Assembly: GCA_900316285.1 (NCBI GenBank)
Contig: ONCG01000009.1
Span: 51,854 to 115,853, forward strand
Length of the DNA stretch: 64,000 nt
DNA from: an uncultured Prevotellaceae bacterium
GTDB lineage: Bacteria > Bacteroidota > Bacteroidia > Bacteroidales > Bacteroidaceae
Direction of reading: 5' to 3'
The position numbers and the translations under genes are program-made. Under the pieces are notes generated by a model. It did not search any database. It saw nothing but the letters and a program-made list of their open reading frames with translations, and was not told where the DNA came from. Shown piece after piece: positions 43,423 to 53,176 of this stretch (position 1 is the first letter of the stretch; each line of letters begins with the position of its first letter).

Positions 43423-45549
43423 ATGAATAAGAACTATTTCAACAAAATACTCCTGGCAGGTGCCGCCTGTTGCTATATCACGGCAACCCTCACCCTCGCC
43501 AGCTGCGCCGACCGCCTCGACTCCGATAAGTACTTCGACGATCGGAAAACGCTCGAGACCGTCTTCACCAGCCGCACACAGTCGGAACAGTGGCTCGCCT
43601 ATGCCTACTCGTTCATGAACAACGAGCTGGCCGACGTCATCTCGAAGGGCAACGGCCACTATCACTGCTTCGCCGATGATATGTACTATGGTGACCGCGA
43701 CCCGCAATACGGCGACAACAACAACGAATATCGCCACACCTACAACGCCTTCAAGCTCGGCGAGTACGACGAGGAGACGGGCTACTGGGCTTGGGAAAAG
43801 GCCTACAAGGGCATCTATCAGGCCTCGGTGTTCATTCACAATATCGACATGAACGAGCAGATGACACCCGAGGAGCGCATCGACCGCAAAGGCCAGGCTC
43901 GCTTCGCCCGTGCCTACTACTACTGGCTGCTGCTGCGCCGCTATGGTCCTATCCCCATCATGCCCGACGAGGGTGTCGACTACACACAAAACTACGAGGC
44001 CATCTCTATTCCACGCAGCACCTATGAAGATTGCGCCGTCTACATTGCTCACGAGATGGAGCAGGCTGCCAGCGAGATTCAGTACTGGAAGCGCGACCCG
44101 CTGAACATGACACGCCCGACGAAGGGCTCGTGCCTGGCTGCTCGTGCACTGGCCTACCTCTATGCTGCCTCGCCGCTGGCCAACGGTCAGCTGAAGAACG
44201 GTCGCCACGATCCGTCGGTGAAAGACGATGTGGTTCGCATGCTGGTGAACTTCGATGGCACGCCACTGCTCAGCCCCGACTACGACGAGTCGAAGTGGGC
44301 ACGCGCTGCTGCCGCTTGTCGCGACATCATCGAGTGCGACGGCGGCTACGAGCTCTACCACGCTCCTTATAATGCCGTGGCCACCTTCGATCGCGATGCC
44401 ACCATCACACCGCCTGCCGACGGCAACTTCTCTGAGAAGCCTTGGCCCTACGGATGGCAGGACATCGACCCCTACCTGAGCTATCGCCAGATCTTCGACG
44501 GTGAAGTGGGTATGGCCGACAATCCCGAGTTGCTCTTCACCCGTGGCTATAACATGTGCGACGACATCAACAACTCCGTGACGGCTCTCGTGGCCCACCA
44601 GCTGCCGTCGTCGCTCAACGGCTGGAACTCCCACGGCATGACTCAGAAGATGGTGGATGCCTACTACATGAACGACGGCACCGACGTGCCGGGAAAGGAT
44701 AGCGAGATGAACGGCGGCGACGGCTCTGAGCGCGTGAAGGGATGGACCACCGCCCGCGACTTCCGCCAATATCCGCCGCTGGCCACGAATGTGTCGCTGC
44801 AGTATGCCAACCGCGAGCCGCGCTTCTATGCATCCGTGGCCTTCAACGGCTCGAAGTGGTGGGACACCAACCCCAGCCATACCACTTCCGGCACTTATCA
44901 GCCCGTGTTCTACTATCGCGACAGCGACACCGGCGACGGCTACACCAACTCCACGCGCTATCTGCGCACAGGCATCGGTGTGAAGAAATGGGTGAACCCC
45001 GGCGACTACCGTTCCGACAACGGCGACTACAGCCACATCCAGCAGAAGTACGAGACGGCCATCCGCTATGCCGACATCCTGCTCATGTATGCCGAGTGCC
45101 TGAACGAACTTACTAAGTCTTACACCGTCGCCTCATGGGATGGGGCGAAGAACTACAACATCTCACGCGACGTGCAGGAGATACAGCGGGGCATACAGCC
45201 CGTGCGCATTCGCGCCGGACTGCCCGACTACTCGCAGCAGGAATATGCCGACCGCGACTTGCTCCGCACCAAGATTAAGCGCGAGCGCATGATTGAGCTC
45301 ATGGGCGAAGGCAAGCGCTACTACGACCTGCGCCGTTGGATGGATGCACAGGTGGAGGAGTCGAAGATCATCTATGGCTGTAACGTTATGATGACACGTG
45401 CCCAGCGCGACGACTTCCAGAAGATTGTGCCCATCACATCACTGCCCACCACCTTCTCTGAAAAGATGTACTTCTGGCCCATCCGCCATGAGGAACTGAA
45501 GCGTAACTATAAACTCACCCAGAACCCTGGATGGCAATACTACGACTAA
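43423..45549 (+). CDS. susD: SusD/RagB-family outer-membrane glycan-binding lipoprotein (second PUL)
   Basis: A 708-residue SusD-like lipoprotein; the leader ends LTLASCADRLDSDKYFDD, with the lipobox Cys at about residue 27. TPR-like helices include GQARFARAYYYWLLLRRYGPIPI, typical of SusD, and the C-terminal RagB part includes RTKIKRERMIELMGEGKRYYDLRRW. It is longer than average for SusD (usually 500-650), with extra length in the central region. It overlaps the start of the next reading frame slightly, though the next gene's likely ATG is 12 nt downstream. Confidence 0.93.
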   Translation: MNKNYFNKILLAGAACCYITATLTLASCADRLDSDKYFDDRKTLETVFTSRTQSEQWLAYAYSFMNNELADVISKGNGHYHCFADDMYYGDRDPQYGDNNNEYRHTYNAFKLGEYDEETGYWAWEKAYKGIYQASVFIHNIDMNEQMTPEERIDRKGQARFARAYYYWLLLRRYGPIPIMPDEGVDYTQNYEAISIPRSTYEDCAVYIAHEMEQAASEIQYWKRDPLNMTRPTKGSCLAARALAYLYAASPLANGQLKNGRHDPSVKDDVVRMLVNFDGTPLLSPDYDESKWARAAAACRDIIECDGGYELYHAPYNAVATFDRDATITPPADGNFSEKPWPYGWQDIDPYLSYRQIFDGEVGMADNPELLFTRGYNMCDDINNSVTALVAHQLPSSLNGWNSHGMTQKMVDAYYMNDGTDVPGKDSEMNGGDGSERVKGWTTARDFRQYPPLATNVSLQYANREPRFYASVAFNGSKWWDTNPSHTTSGTYQPVFYYRDSDTGDGYTNSTRYLRTGIGVKKWVNPGDYRSDNGDYSHIQQKYETAIRYADILLMYAECLNELTKSYTVASWDGAKNYNISRDVQEIQRGIQPVRIRAGLPDYSQQEYADRDLLRTKIKRERMIELMGEGKRYYDLRRWMDAQVEESKIIYGCNVMMTRAQRDDFQKIVPITSLPTTFSEKMYFWPIRHEELKRNYKLTQNPGWQYYD

Positions 45550-45560
45550 TAAAAAACGTC

Positions 45561-46607
45561 ATGATTATGAAACGCAATATCAAAACATTTCTGAGCGCCC
45601 GTCCGCTGTGTTGCTATCTCATAGCAGCCATCGCCCTCGCCCTCTCCTTCGTCAGCTGCAACGACGAGTGGAAAGACGAGCAGTACGAGCAATACGTCAG
45701 CTTCCGGGCACCGCTCAACGACCAGGGCGTCACTCCTATCTACGTTCCCTACACGAGGAAGAACGCCGATGGCACTCCTCTCTTCGGACAGGGACAGTCA
45801 AACTACCAGCTGCCCGTCATCGTGAGTGGCTCCACCCACAACAGCCGCAACCTGACAGTGCTCGTCGCCCACGACCCCGACACGCTGGCCGCCCTCAACT
45901 GGGCGCGCTTCGCCACACGCACGGAACTCTACTTCTCCGATATGTGGCAGTATGCCAGCTGTCCGACATCGGTCGACATTCCCGCCGGAAAGGACGTTAG
46001 CCTGCTCGACATACGCTTCGACTTCCGCAATCTCGACCTGGTTGAGAAGTGGGTGCTGCCGCTCACCGTCGTCGACGAAGGACAGAGCTATGAGGCCAAT
46101 CCGCGAAAGAACTACCGCAAGGCCATGCTGCGCGTGTTCCCCTTCAACGACTTCTCGGGCGACTACAGTGCTACCGGTCTGACCATCTCCGTGCAGGGCG
46201 ATGCTAACTCAACGGGTCTCGACAAGCTGCGCACCTATGTGGTTGACGACAACACGGTGTTCTTCTATGCCGGACGCTTCGACGAGAGCAGCCCCTGGCG
46301 CAAGAACTACAAGGTGTATGCCCGCTTCAGCGGTGGCACGGCCGGCACCGTCAGCTTCTGGTGCGACAATCCTGAAGTGGAGTTCAAGGTGAACAAGGAG
46401 GCCTCCTACCGCATGGTGGAGAGCGATGACCAGACGCAGCCCTATCTGCGCTATCGCAACGTCATCATCAACAACATCGACTACGATTTTGCTGACTACA
46501 CCTCGTCGGTGGGTTCGAAGTTCTACTACAACATCAGCGGAACGCTTACCCTCCAGCGCACCATCAACACACAGATTCCTGACGAGGACCAGGCCATTCA
46601 GTGGTAA
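45561..46607 (+). CDS. DUF4973-like PUL lipoprotein
   Basis: A 348-residue lipoprotein (lipobox LSFVSC, then NDEWKDEQYEQYVSFRAPL). The NDEWEEEQY...ISF opening and overall length match a DUF1735/DUF4973-type family of surface glycan-binding proteins that often follow SusD. The body is predicted beta-rich, with two domains (about 35-170 and 180-345). The ATG at 45561 (or 45567) starts the signal peptide; earlier codons overlap SusD. It probably acts as the third glycan-binding component of this locus, as SusE does in the first. Confidence 0.72.
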   Translation: MIMKRNIKTFLSARPLCCYLIAAIALALSFVSCNDEWKDEQYEQYVSFRAPLNDQGVTPIYVPYTRKNADGTPLFGQGQSNYQLPVIVSGSTHNSRNLTVLVAHDPDTLAALNWARFATRTELYFSDMWQYASCPTSVDIPAGKDVSLLDIRFDFRNLDLVEKWVLPLTVVDEGQSYEANPRKNYRKAMLRVFPFNDFSGDYSATGLTISVQGDANSTGLDKLRTYVVDDNTVFFYAGRFDESSPWRKNYKVYARFSGGTAGTVSFWCDNPEVEFKVNKEASYRMVESDDQTQPYLRYRNVIINNIDYDFADYTSSVGSKFYYNISGTLTLQRTINTQIPDEDQAIQW

Positions 46608-46680
46608 TCTCCTCCTCACACCTTTCACGGCCGACACTGGCCATTGACACTTTGAACGGCCAACAGGCCAATAAACGACA

Positions 46681-48258
46681 ATGAAAAAAAGACTATTCTT
46701 CATCATTTGCGGCCTTGCAAGTTGGGCAACACTGTCGGCCCAACTGCAGCAGGCTGAGCAGGACCTGCAGCGTGCCATCGCAATACTTGATGCCACGATG
46801 GAGCGTTCGTTCAGGGGAACCAACACAAACTATTATATGGTAGACGTCTGCGACGTCACCAACACTGATGTCAGCGGGCCAAGCGATGTGTGGCCATACA
46901 CGGCCGCCATCGAGGCTCACTGCTCAGTGCTCGAGGCACTGAAGGTGCTGAAGGACGACCTGCCCTTGCTCTACGCCAGTTGCTACGACCGCTACGAGCA
47001 GCGACTGAAGGTGCTCATCGACAACCTCGACTACTATCGTGGCTCCTACACGCTCACGTCCTATGCCACCCGAAAGACGTGGACAACGGTTTATGCTGTG
47101 CCCCGTGCCAGCGTACGCGGACGCGGCGACGTCACGGGCGACAACCTGAAGAAGAATGTCTACGACGACCAGATGTGGCTGGCGCGCGAACTCATCCGCG
47201 CCTATCGGCTGACGGGCGAGAAGCAGTTCCTCAACACGGCGATGAGCCTCACCGACTACGTCCTCGACGGCTGGGACTGCTGGCGCGACGATCAAGGTGA
47301 GGAATATGGTGGCATCACATGGGGCCCGGGCTACAACTCCAAGCACGCCTGCTCCAACGGACCCATCATCCAGCCGCTGGTATGGCTCCACGACATCCTC
47401 TCAGCGCCCGACGAGCAGCCCTCCTTCACCTACTACTATCGCAACGCCGAGAACCAGGTGGTCAGCGAAGTGGTGAAACCATCAGAGCACTACATCGACT
47501 TCGCCAAGCGCATCTACGCCTGGCAGAAGCGAACCCTGCGCAATGCCAGCACCCACCTCTACTGGGATATGATGGGGGCTGATGGAACGCTTTCCTATGT
47601 AGGCTCGGGAGCCCAGCGCCGCCGCGCCCATGTCGCCACAGGAGGGCCCACTGGCACCGCCTACACCTACAACACTGGCACGATGCTGGCAGGAGCCGTC
47701 GAGCTCTGGCGCACCACGGGCAGCGACGAATACCTGTCCGACGTCACCGACTTGGCCCACTATGCCTACACGGGCTTCTCACGCCCCGTGCGCAAGGACG
47801 GCGTCACCTACCGCGAGTGGCCCACTGATGCCTCTCCCCTTCAGGGCTTCAACGCCTGGTTCGACAATGTGCTCATGCGCGCCTACGCCGATGCCGACGC
47901 CGCCAAGGTGGAGACATCATATCCCGCACTTGCGCTCCAGTCGTTCGAGACCAACCTCGACTACGCCTACGACCACTATCTCCGGTCGGGCATGCTACCC
48001 ATCAACCTACTCAACGGCTGGAACGACGGCAACAAGACGAAGGGCTTCCATCAGGCAAGCTTCGCGTCGGAATATGCCTTGCTGGCCATCTGGCGTTATC
48101 GCCAGGCTCAGTCCACCAGCATCAGTCTGCATCGGCAGGACCTTCCTTCTTGCGACCATATCTACACCCTGTCCGGACAGCCCGCCTGTGGCACCCCCGA
48201 CTCGCTTCCCGGAGGCATCTATATCATACAAGGACGTAAGGTCGCCCTGAAGAAGTAG
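46681..48258 (+). CDS. GH76 alpha-1,6-mannanase-family enzyme with secretion tail (second PUL)
   Basis: A 525-residue exported GH76 with a signal peptide (1-20, ending LSAQ) and a single alpha/alpha barrel (about 25-470). The catalytic aspartate pair is in VYDDQMWLARE (about D162/D163), the classical GH76 motif. The end IYTLSGQPA...GGIYIIQGRKVALKK is a secretion tail. It differs from the first GH76 in lacking lectin and CBM modules. It lies 73 nt after the DUF4973-like gene and 67 nt before the fusion gene, so it is probably co-transcribed. Confidence 0.9.
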   Translation: MKKRLFFIICGLASWATLSAQLQQAEQDLQRAIAILDATMERSFRGTNTNYYMVDVCDVTNTDVSGPSDVWPYTAAIEAHCSVLEALKVLKDDLPLLYASCYDRYEQRLKVLIDNLDYYRGSYTLTSYATRKTWTTVYAVPRASVRGRGDVTGDNLKKNVYDDQMWLARELIRAYRLTGEKQFLNTAMSLTDYVLDGWDCWRDDQGEEYGGITWGPGYNSKHACSNGPIIQPLVWLHDILSAPDEQPSFTYYYRNAENQVVSEVVKPSEHYIDFAKRIYAWQKRTLRNASTHLYWDMMGADGTLSYVGSGAQRRRAHVATGGPTGTAYTYNTGTMLAGAVELWRTTGSDEYLSDVTDLAHYAYTGFSRPVRKDGVTYREWPTDASPLQGFNAWFDNVLMRAYADADAAKVETSYPALALQSFETNLDYAYDHYLRSGMLPINLLNGWNDGNKTKGFHQASFASEYALLAIWRYRQAQSTSISLHRQDLPSCDHIYTLSGQPACGTPDSLPGGIYIIQGRKVALKK

Positions 48259-48325
48259 AAAGGTATAAAGAGAAGAAAACCTCTGCGACTCTGCGCGGGG
48301 ATTTCAATTCAACAAACACAACAAT

Positions 48326-51300
48326 ATGAAAAGAACGAAACTCTTCATGGCAGCTCTCATGCTGCTCGCCGGAACAAACATAGCTACTGCCCAGACGGCC
48401 GCCGACTTCCAGCCTTACCAGCCCTCGTCGCTCCGACTGCCTTCCGTGCCGTTGTTCGTCAACGACCCGTATTTCTCGCTGTGGTCGCCCTTCGACAAAC
48501 TCAACGACGGCACCACCCGCCATTGGAGCGATGCCGAAAAGGCAATGGACGGACTGCTGCGCGTCGACGGAAAGGCCTATCGCTTCATGGGTCGCCAGCG
48601 CACCAATCTGCTGAAGGCCATTGCCCCGATGTCGACTGGCGAAAGCGGCTGGACGGCGAAGGTCAACTACAACCGTCAGACCGGTACGGGCTGGACAGCT
48701 CTCGATTTCGACGACAGCGCGTGGGCGACGGAAGATGCCGCCTGGGGCACAGCCAACGAATATCCCAACTGCCGCCACAACTGGAGCGCGCAGAACAGCG
48801 ATATCTACATCCGTCGCAGCGTAGACCTCACGGCCGGCGACCTGCAGAAGGAGCTGTGGATTCAGTTCTCACACGACGACGTCTTCGAGCTCTTCATCAA
48901 TGGTCGCCGCATCATCGCAACCGGTGAGACGTGGCTGCAGGGTGAGACGCATCGCCTGACGACAGCCGAGAAGGCTTGTCTGAAGGAGGGCACGAACATG
49001 ATTGCTGCCCACTGCCATAACACCACCGGCGGTGCCTACGTCGACTTCGGCCTCTATGAGAACATGCTCATCGCGCCCACTGGAGTCGAGAACGCTGTGC
49101 AGACAGCCGTCGACGTATTGGCCACCAGCACCTATTACACCTTCACATGTGGTCCCGTAGAGCTGAAGGTGGTCTTCACGGCCCCAATGCTCATGGAAGA
49201 CCTCGACCTACTCTCTACGCCCATTAACTACCTGTCCTATCAGGTCACCTCGACCGACGGCCAGGCACACGACGTACAGTTCTACTTTGCCACCACACCC
49301 CAGCTGACCGTCGACCAGATGAATCAGTCGACACGCTCGGAACGCATCAGCGCCGGCGGCATCAACTACCTGAAGGCGGGCTCGGTGGCACAACCCGTAC
49401 TGGGTAAGGCCGGCGACCTCATCACCATCGACTGGGGCTATCTGTACTTGCCCGACGTGAACGGAACCGTGAGCATGAACGATGCCGCACAAATGGAGAG
49501 CTACTTCTGCTCGACCGGCAAGCTCATGGACTACGAAGGCCCCATGAGCAGCATCGATGCCGCATCGATGCCCACGCTGGCCTACATGAAGGACTTCGGT
49601 AAAGTCCGTGAGGGTCGTAGCTTCATGATGATTGGCTACGATGAGGTAAAGGACATCCGCTACATGAACCAAGACTACAAAGGCTACTGGGCCCGCAACG
49701 GCAAGACCATCACACAGGCGTTCCAAGAGCTGCGCGATGGCTATGCCGACATCATGGCTCGCTGTCGCCAGCAGGACAAAATCATCTACGACGACGGCCT
49801 GGCAGCCGGCAACACGAAGTATGCCGAACTGCTCTCGGGCAGCTATCGTCACGTCATCGCCGCTCATAAGCTCTTCGAGGACAAGGACCACAAGCTGCTC
49901 TTCTTCTCGAAGGAGAACAACTCCAACGGCTGTGTGAACACCGTCGACCTGACCTACCCGGAGGCACCGCTGTTCCTCTGCTACAACACCGACCTGCAGA
50001 AGGCAATGGTGCGCTCCATCATCGACTATTGCAGCAACACCTCGCGTTGGGGATTCCCACAGTTTGCCTGTCACGACCTCGGCACCTATCCGCATGCCAA
50101 CGGCCAGGTGTACTCCATCACACGTCCCGACGGTGGCGGTGGCTTCGGTGGTAACATGCCCGTCGAGGAGAGTGGCAACATTCTCACACTCTGCTATGCC
50201 ATCAGCCGCATCGACGGCAATGCCGACTGGCTCTCGAATGCCGATATGAACCTCCTGCGCCAGTGGGCCATCTACCTCAGGGATAACGGACAAGACCCGG
50301 AAAACCAGCTGTGCACCGACGACTTCGCAGGCCACTGGGCCCATAATGCCAACCTCTCGCTGAAAGCCATCTTCGGTGTTGCCGCCTATGCTGAACTGGC
50401 TCGCATGAAGGGACAGAGCGAGGCACGCTGGCGACCGTTCCAGGAGAAGGCGCGCCAGATGGCACAGATATGGGAAATCGATGCCCGCGACGGCGACCAT
50501 TATAAACTTGCCTTCGACCGCGGTGGCACCTGGAGCATCAAGTACAACATGGTTTGGGATAAGCTGTGGGGACTGAACCTCTTCTCGGAAGACGTGATGC
50601 GTCGCGAAATCAAGTTCTACCTGAAGCATCAGAATCGCTACGGACTGCCACTCGACAACCGCGAGGCTTATTCGAAAACGGACTGGATTATGTGGATGGC
50701 AGGTATGGCCCCCGACACCGATACATTCCTGCAGTTCAGCGACCGCATCTGGGCCTATGCCAACGAGACGCCGACACGCTGGCCACTCTCTGACTGGTTC
50801 TGGACCAACGGCAGCGGCTCGGCCCGTGGCTTCCGTGCACGCTCGGTCATCGGTGGTCACTGGATGAAGGTGCTCATGGACAAGTTTGCCCCGGCTCCGC
50901 CTGAGCAAGGCGAGTGGAAGCCCGTCGGCGAGCGACTGAAGTCGAAGTTCACGGCCGATGTCGACCCGGAGAATCCACTGCCCGAATATCCGCGGCCGCT
51001 CCTGCAGCGCGACGAGTGGATGAACCTCAACGGACTGTGGGACTATGCCGTTACCAGCAGCAGCTCTATTCAAGACGTCAGCTATCAGGGACATATCCTG
51101 GTGCCGTTCCCCATTGAGTCGAGTCTCTCGGGTGTGATGCGACAGATTGATGCCGACGAGTGGCTCATCTATCGCCGCCAATTCACCGTACCCGAGCAGT
51201 GGACTGGCCGCAACGTACGATTGAACTTCGGAGCTGTCGACTATAGCTGTTCGGTCTATCTGAACGGGCGCCGCCTGGGTAATCACACCGGTGGATACTC

Positions 51301-52861
51301 CGCCTTCTCGTTCGACATCACTGCAGGTCTGCAAGAGGGCGAGAACGAACTCGTCGTCGTCGTCAGCGACCCCACCGATGTGAACAAGCAGGCAACAGGC
51401 AAGCAACGCATCAACTGGGAGGGTTCCGCTACCATTTGGTACACGCCGTGTTCGGGCATCTGGCAGACTGTTTGGCTGGAACCCGTCAACCCTCAATACG
51501 TCTACGACATCCGCACAACACCCGATGTCGATAACTCGCAGTTCAACATCGCACTCACACTCAACCGCCCTGCCGAGGGCGACCAGGTGCGGCTCACGCT
51601 CAAGGATGGCGAAACCGTCGTCGCAACAGAGACTCTGCCGGCCGAAAGCTCCGTCAATTGCAGTTTGACTGCCCCCTCCCCCAAGCTCTGGAGTCCCAAC
51701 AGTCCCTTCCTCTACACGCTTGAAGTGGACTACCTGTCGGCTTCCAAGGTCGTCGACCACGTCAGCAGCTATGCTGCCTTGCGCAAGGTGTCGTATGCCC
51801 GCGACGACAAGGGCTATTGGCGTTTGATGCTCAATAACAAACCGCTCTTCCAGCTCGGCACGCTCGACCAGGGCTACTGGCCCGATGGCATCTACACGGC
51901 TCCCACCGACGAGGCACTCTGCTTCGACATCGAGAAGACCAAGTCGTGGGGCTTCAACACCATTCGTAAACACATGAAGGTGGAGCCGGCACGCTGGTAT
52001 TATCACTGCGATCGTCTGGGCATGCTTGTTTGGCAGGATATGCCAAGCGTACAGATGGGTGGCGAGACCGACTGGGTGGAGCGCCAGTGGTATCAGGGCG
52101 ACGGCTCGTTGTCGACGGTTGCCGAAAACGCCTTCAAGAACGAGTGGAAGGATGTCATCTCGCAGCACTACAACAACCCATGCATCGTCGTATGGACGCC
52201 GTTCAATGAGAGCTGGGGACAGTTCAAAACCGCCCAGGTGGTCGACCTCACGCGCCAGCAAGACCCCACCCGCATCATCAACCCTGCATCGGGCGGTAAC
52301 TTCCATCGTGGTGTAGGCGACATCGTCGACCTGCACACCTATTCCGACCCGATTGTGTTGAACTTCGACGATCCTGAGAAGCCGCTCGTGCTCGGTGAGT
52401 ATGGTGGTCTCGGTCTGAACATCGAAGGCCACCGCTGGTATGAGCGCTTCGCCACGCTCTACAACGACAACGGCTCCGTCGAGGGCGTCACCGCTCGTTA
52501 TGAACGCTATGCCGATCAGATCACAAAACTCGGACAGGGCATCACCTTCAACAATCACAAGGCTTGCTTCGCCGCTGCCATCTACACGCAGACAACTGAT
52601 GTCGAGGTAGAGGTGAACGGACTGATGACCTACGACCGCGAAGTTGTGAAGGTCTATGAAGACCGCGTCCGGGAGGCTAATCGCAAGATGATAGAAACCA
52701 ACTCCGACGTCACGGCCATCAGCAACCTTTCGCACAGGGGCGACGTCCTGCCTGGCGACACCCTTTACAACTTGCAGGGCATGCGCATCGCCAGTCCTGT
52801 GGCCGGTCTGAACATTCTACACCGTGCCGACGGCACCTCCATGAAGTTCATGTTCCGGTAA
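48326..52861 (+). CDS. Fusion of a glutaminase-A-like enzyme and a GH2 glycosidase, with secretion tail
   Basis: A 1511-residue exported protein. Residues 1-23 are a signal peptide. Residues about 24-852 repeat the whole glutaminase-A-like protein of 36151, including the galactose-binding-like insert (HDDVFELFINGRRI...AHCHNTTGGAYVDFGL). A short Pro-rich linker (FAPAPPEQGEW, about 852-862) leads to a GH2: jelly-roll (about 880-1060), Ig-like domain (about 1065-1165) and TIM barrel (about 1170-1450) with acid/base Glu in FNESWG (E1295) and nucleophile Glu in LGEYGG (E1358). The end LYNLQGMRIASPVAGLNIL...FMFR is a secretion tail. There is no stop or frame change at the junction. It closes the operon before the terminator at 52924. 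GH2 specificity is unclear. Confidence 0.88.
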   Translation: MKRTKLFMAALMLLAGTNIATAQTAADFQPYQPSSLRLPSVPLFVNDPYFSLWSPFDKLNDGTTRHWSDAEKAMDGLLRVDGKAYRFMGRQRTNLLKAIAPMSTGESGWTAKVNYNRQTGTGWTALDFDDSAWATEDAAWGTANEYPNCRHNWSAQNSDIYIRRSVDLTAGDLQKELWIQFSHDDVFELFINGRRIIATGETWLQGETHRLTTAEKACLKEGTNMIAAHCHNTTGGAYVDFGLYENMLIAPTGVENAVQTAVDVLATSTYYTFTCGPVELKVVFTAPMLMEDLDLLSTPINYLSYQVTSTDGQAHDVQFYFATTPQLTVDQMNQSTRSERISAGGINYLKAGSVAQPVLGKAGDLITIDWGYLYLPDVNGTVSMNDAAQMESYFCSTGKLMDYEGPMSSIDAASMPTLAYMKDFGKVREGRSFMMIGYDEVKDIRYMNQDYKGYWARNGKTITQAFQELRDGYADIMARCRQQDKIIYDDGLAAGNTKYAELLSGSYRHVIAAHKLFEDKDHKLLFFSKENNSNGCVNTVDLTYPEAPLFLCYNTDLQKAMVRSIIDYCSNTSRWGFPQFACHDLGTYPHANGQVYSITRPDGGGGFGGNMPVEESGNILTLCYAISRIDGNADWLSNADMNLLRQWAIYLRDNGQDPENQLCTDDFAGHWAHNANLSLKAIFGVAAYAELARMKGQSEARWRPFQEKARQMAQIWEIDARDGDHYKLAFDRGGTWSIKYNMVWDKLWGLNLFSEDVMRREIKFYLKHQNRYGLPLDNREAYSKTDWIMWMAGMAPDTDTFLQFSDRIWAYANETPTRWPLSDWFWTNGSGSARGFRARSVIGGHWMKVLMDKFAPAPPEQGEWKPVGERLKSKFTADVDPENPLPEYPRPLLQRDEWMNLNGLWDYAVTSSSSIQDVSYQGHILVPFPIESSLSGVMRQIDADEWLIYRRQFTVPEQWTGRNVRLNFGAVDYSCSVYLNGRRLGNHTGGYSAFSFDITAGLQEGENELVVVVSDPTDVNKQATGKQRINWEGSATIWYTPCSGIWQTVWLEPVNPQYVYDIRTTPDVDNSQFNIALTLNRPAEGDQVRLTLKDGETVVATETLPAESSVNCSLTAPSPKLWSPNSPFLYTLEVDYLSASKVVDHVSSYAALRKVSYARDDKGYWRLMLNNKPLFQLGTLDQGYWPDGIYTAPTDEALCFDIEKTKSWGFNTIRKHMKVEPARWYYHCDRLGMLVWQDMPSVQMGGETDWVERQWYQGDGSLSTVAENAFKNEWKDVISQHYNNPCIVVWTPFNESWGQFKTAQVVDLTRQQDPTRIINPASGGNFHRGVGDIVDLHTYSDPIVLNFDDPEKPLVLGEYGGLGLNIEGHRWYERFATLYNDNGSVEGVTARYERYADQITKLGQGITFNNHKACFAAAIYTQTTDVEVEVNGLMTYDREVVKVYEDRVREANRKMIETNSDVTAISNLSHRGDVLPGDTLYNLQGMRIASPVAGLNILHRADGTSMKFMFR

Positions 52862-52923
52862 GCAAGTGTTTTTGACAATAGAAGAATAGAAGTTAGTTTT
52901 TATTCGACAAGAAGAAAGAACAG

Positions 52924-52961
52924 AAAAACCGTGCAGCTCACTCAAGTTGCACGGTTTTTTT
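52924..52961 (+). terminator. Rho-independent terminator of the second PUL
   Basis: AAAAACCGTGCA pairs with TGCACGGTTTTTT around a 12-nt loop, 63 nt after the fusion gene stop. Confidence 0.88.
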
Positions 52962-52986
52962 ATTGGTATTATTTGGCATTATGTGC

Positions 52987-53136
52987 GGGTGTGTCAAAAT
53001 GAAATAATGGATGAAAAGACGCTGCCAGTAGTCCCCTCCTCCTGGGAGGAGGGGTTAGGGGTGGTAGAGAAGAATAATGACTCCTTCCAGAAGGAGGGGA
53101 CTACAAATTGACTCCTTGCTCTATTTTGACACACCC
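52987..53136. repeat. MITE-like element with 13-14-bp terminal inverted repeats
   Basis: GGGTGTGTCAAAAT at 52987 and ATTTTGACACACCC ending at 53136 are reverse complements and enclose about 120 nt. Inside lies a second palindrome (AGTCCCCTCC ... GGAGGGGACT, about 53031-53103). No open frame is present. Confidence 0.6.
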
Positions 53137-53176
53137 TCGGACTTTGCGTTCCCCATTTACGACATCCCTCCACGCG

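Noticed and set aside
49208-52735. 1175-codon open frame opposite the fusion gene
   Set aside because: The complementary strand encodes intact GH2 and glutaminase-like domains; the antisense product is Val/His/Ala-rich without motifs.
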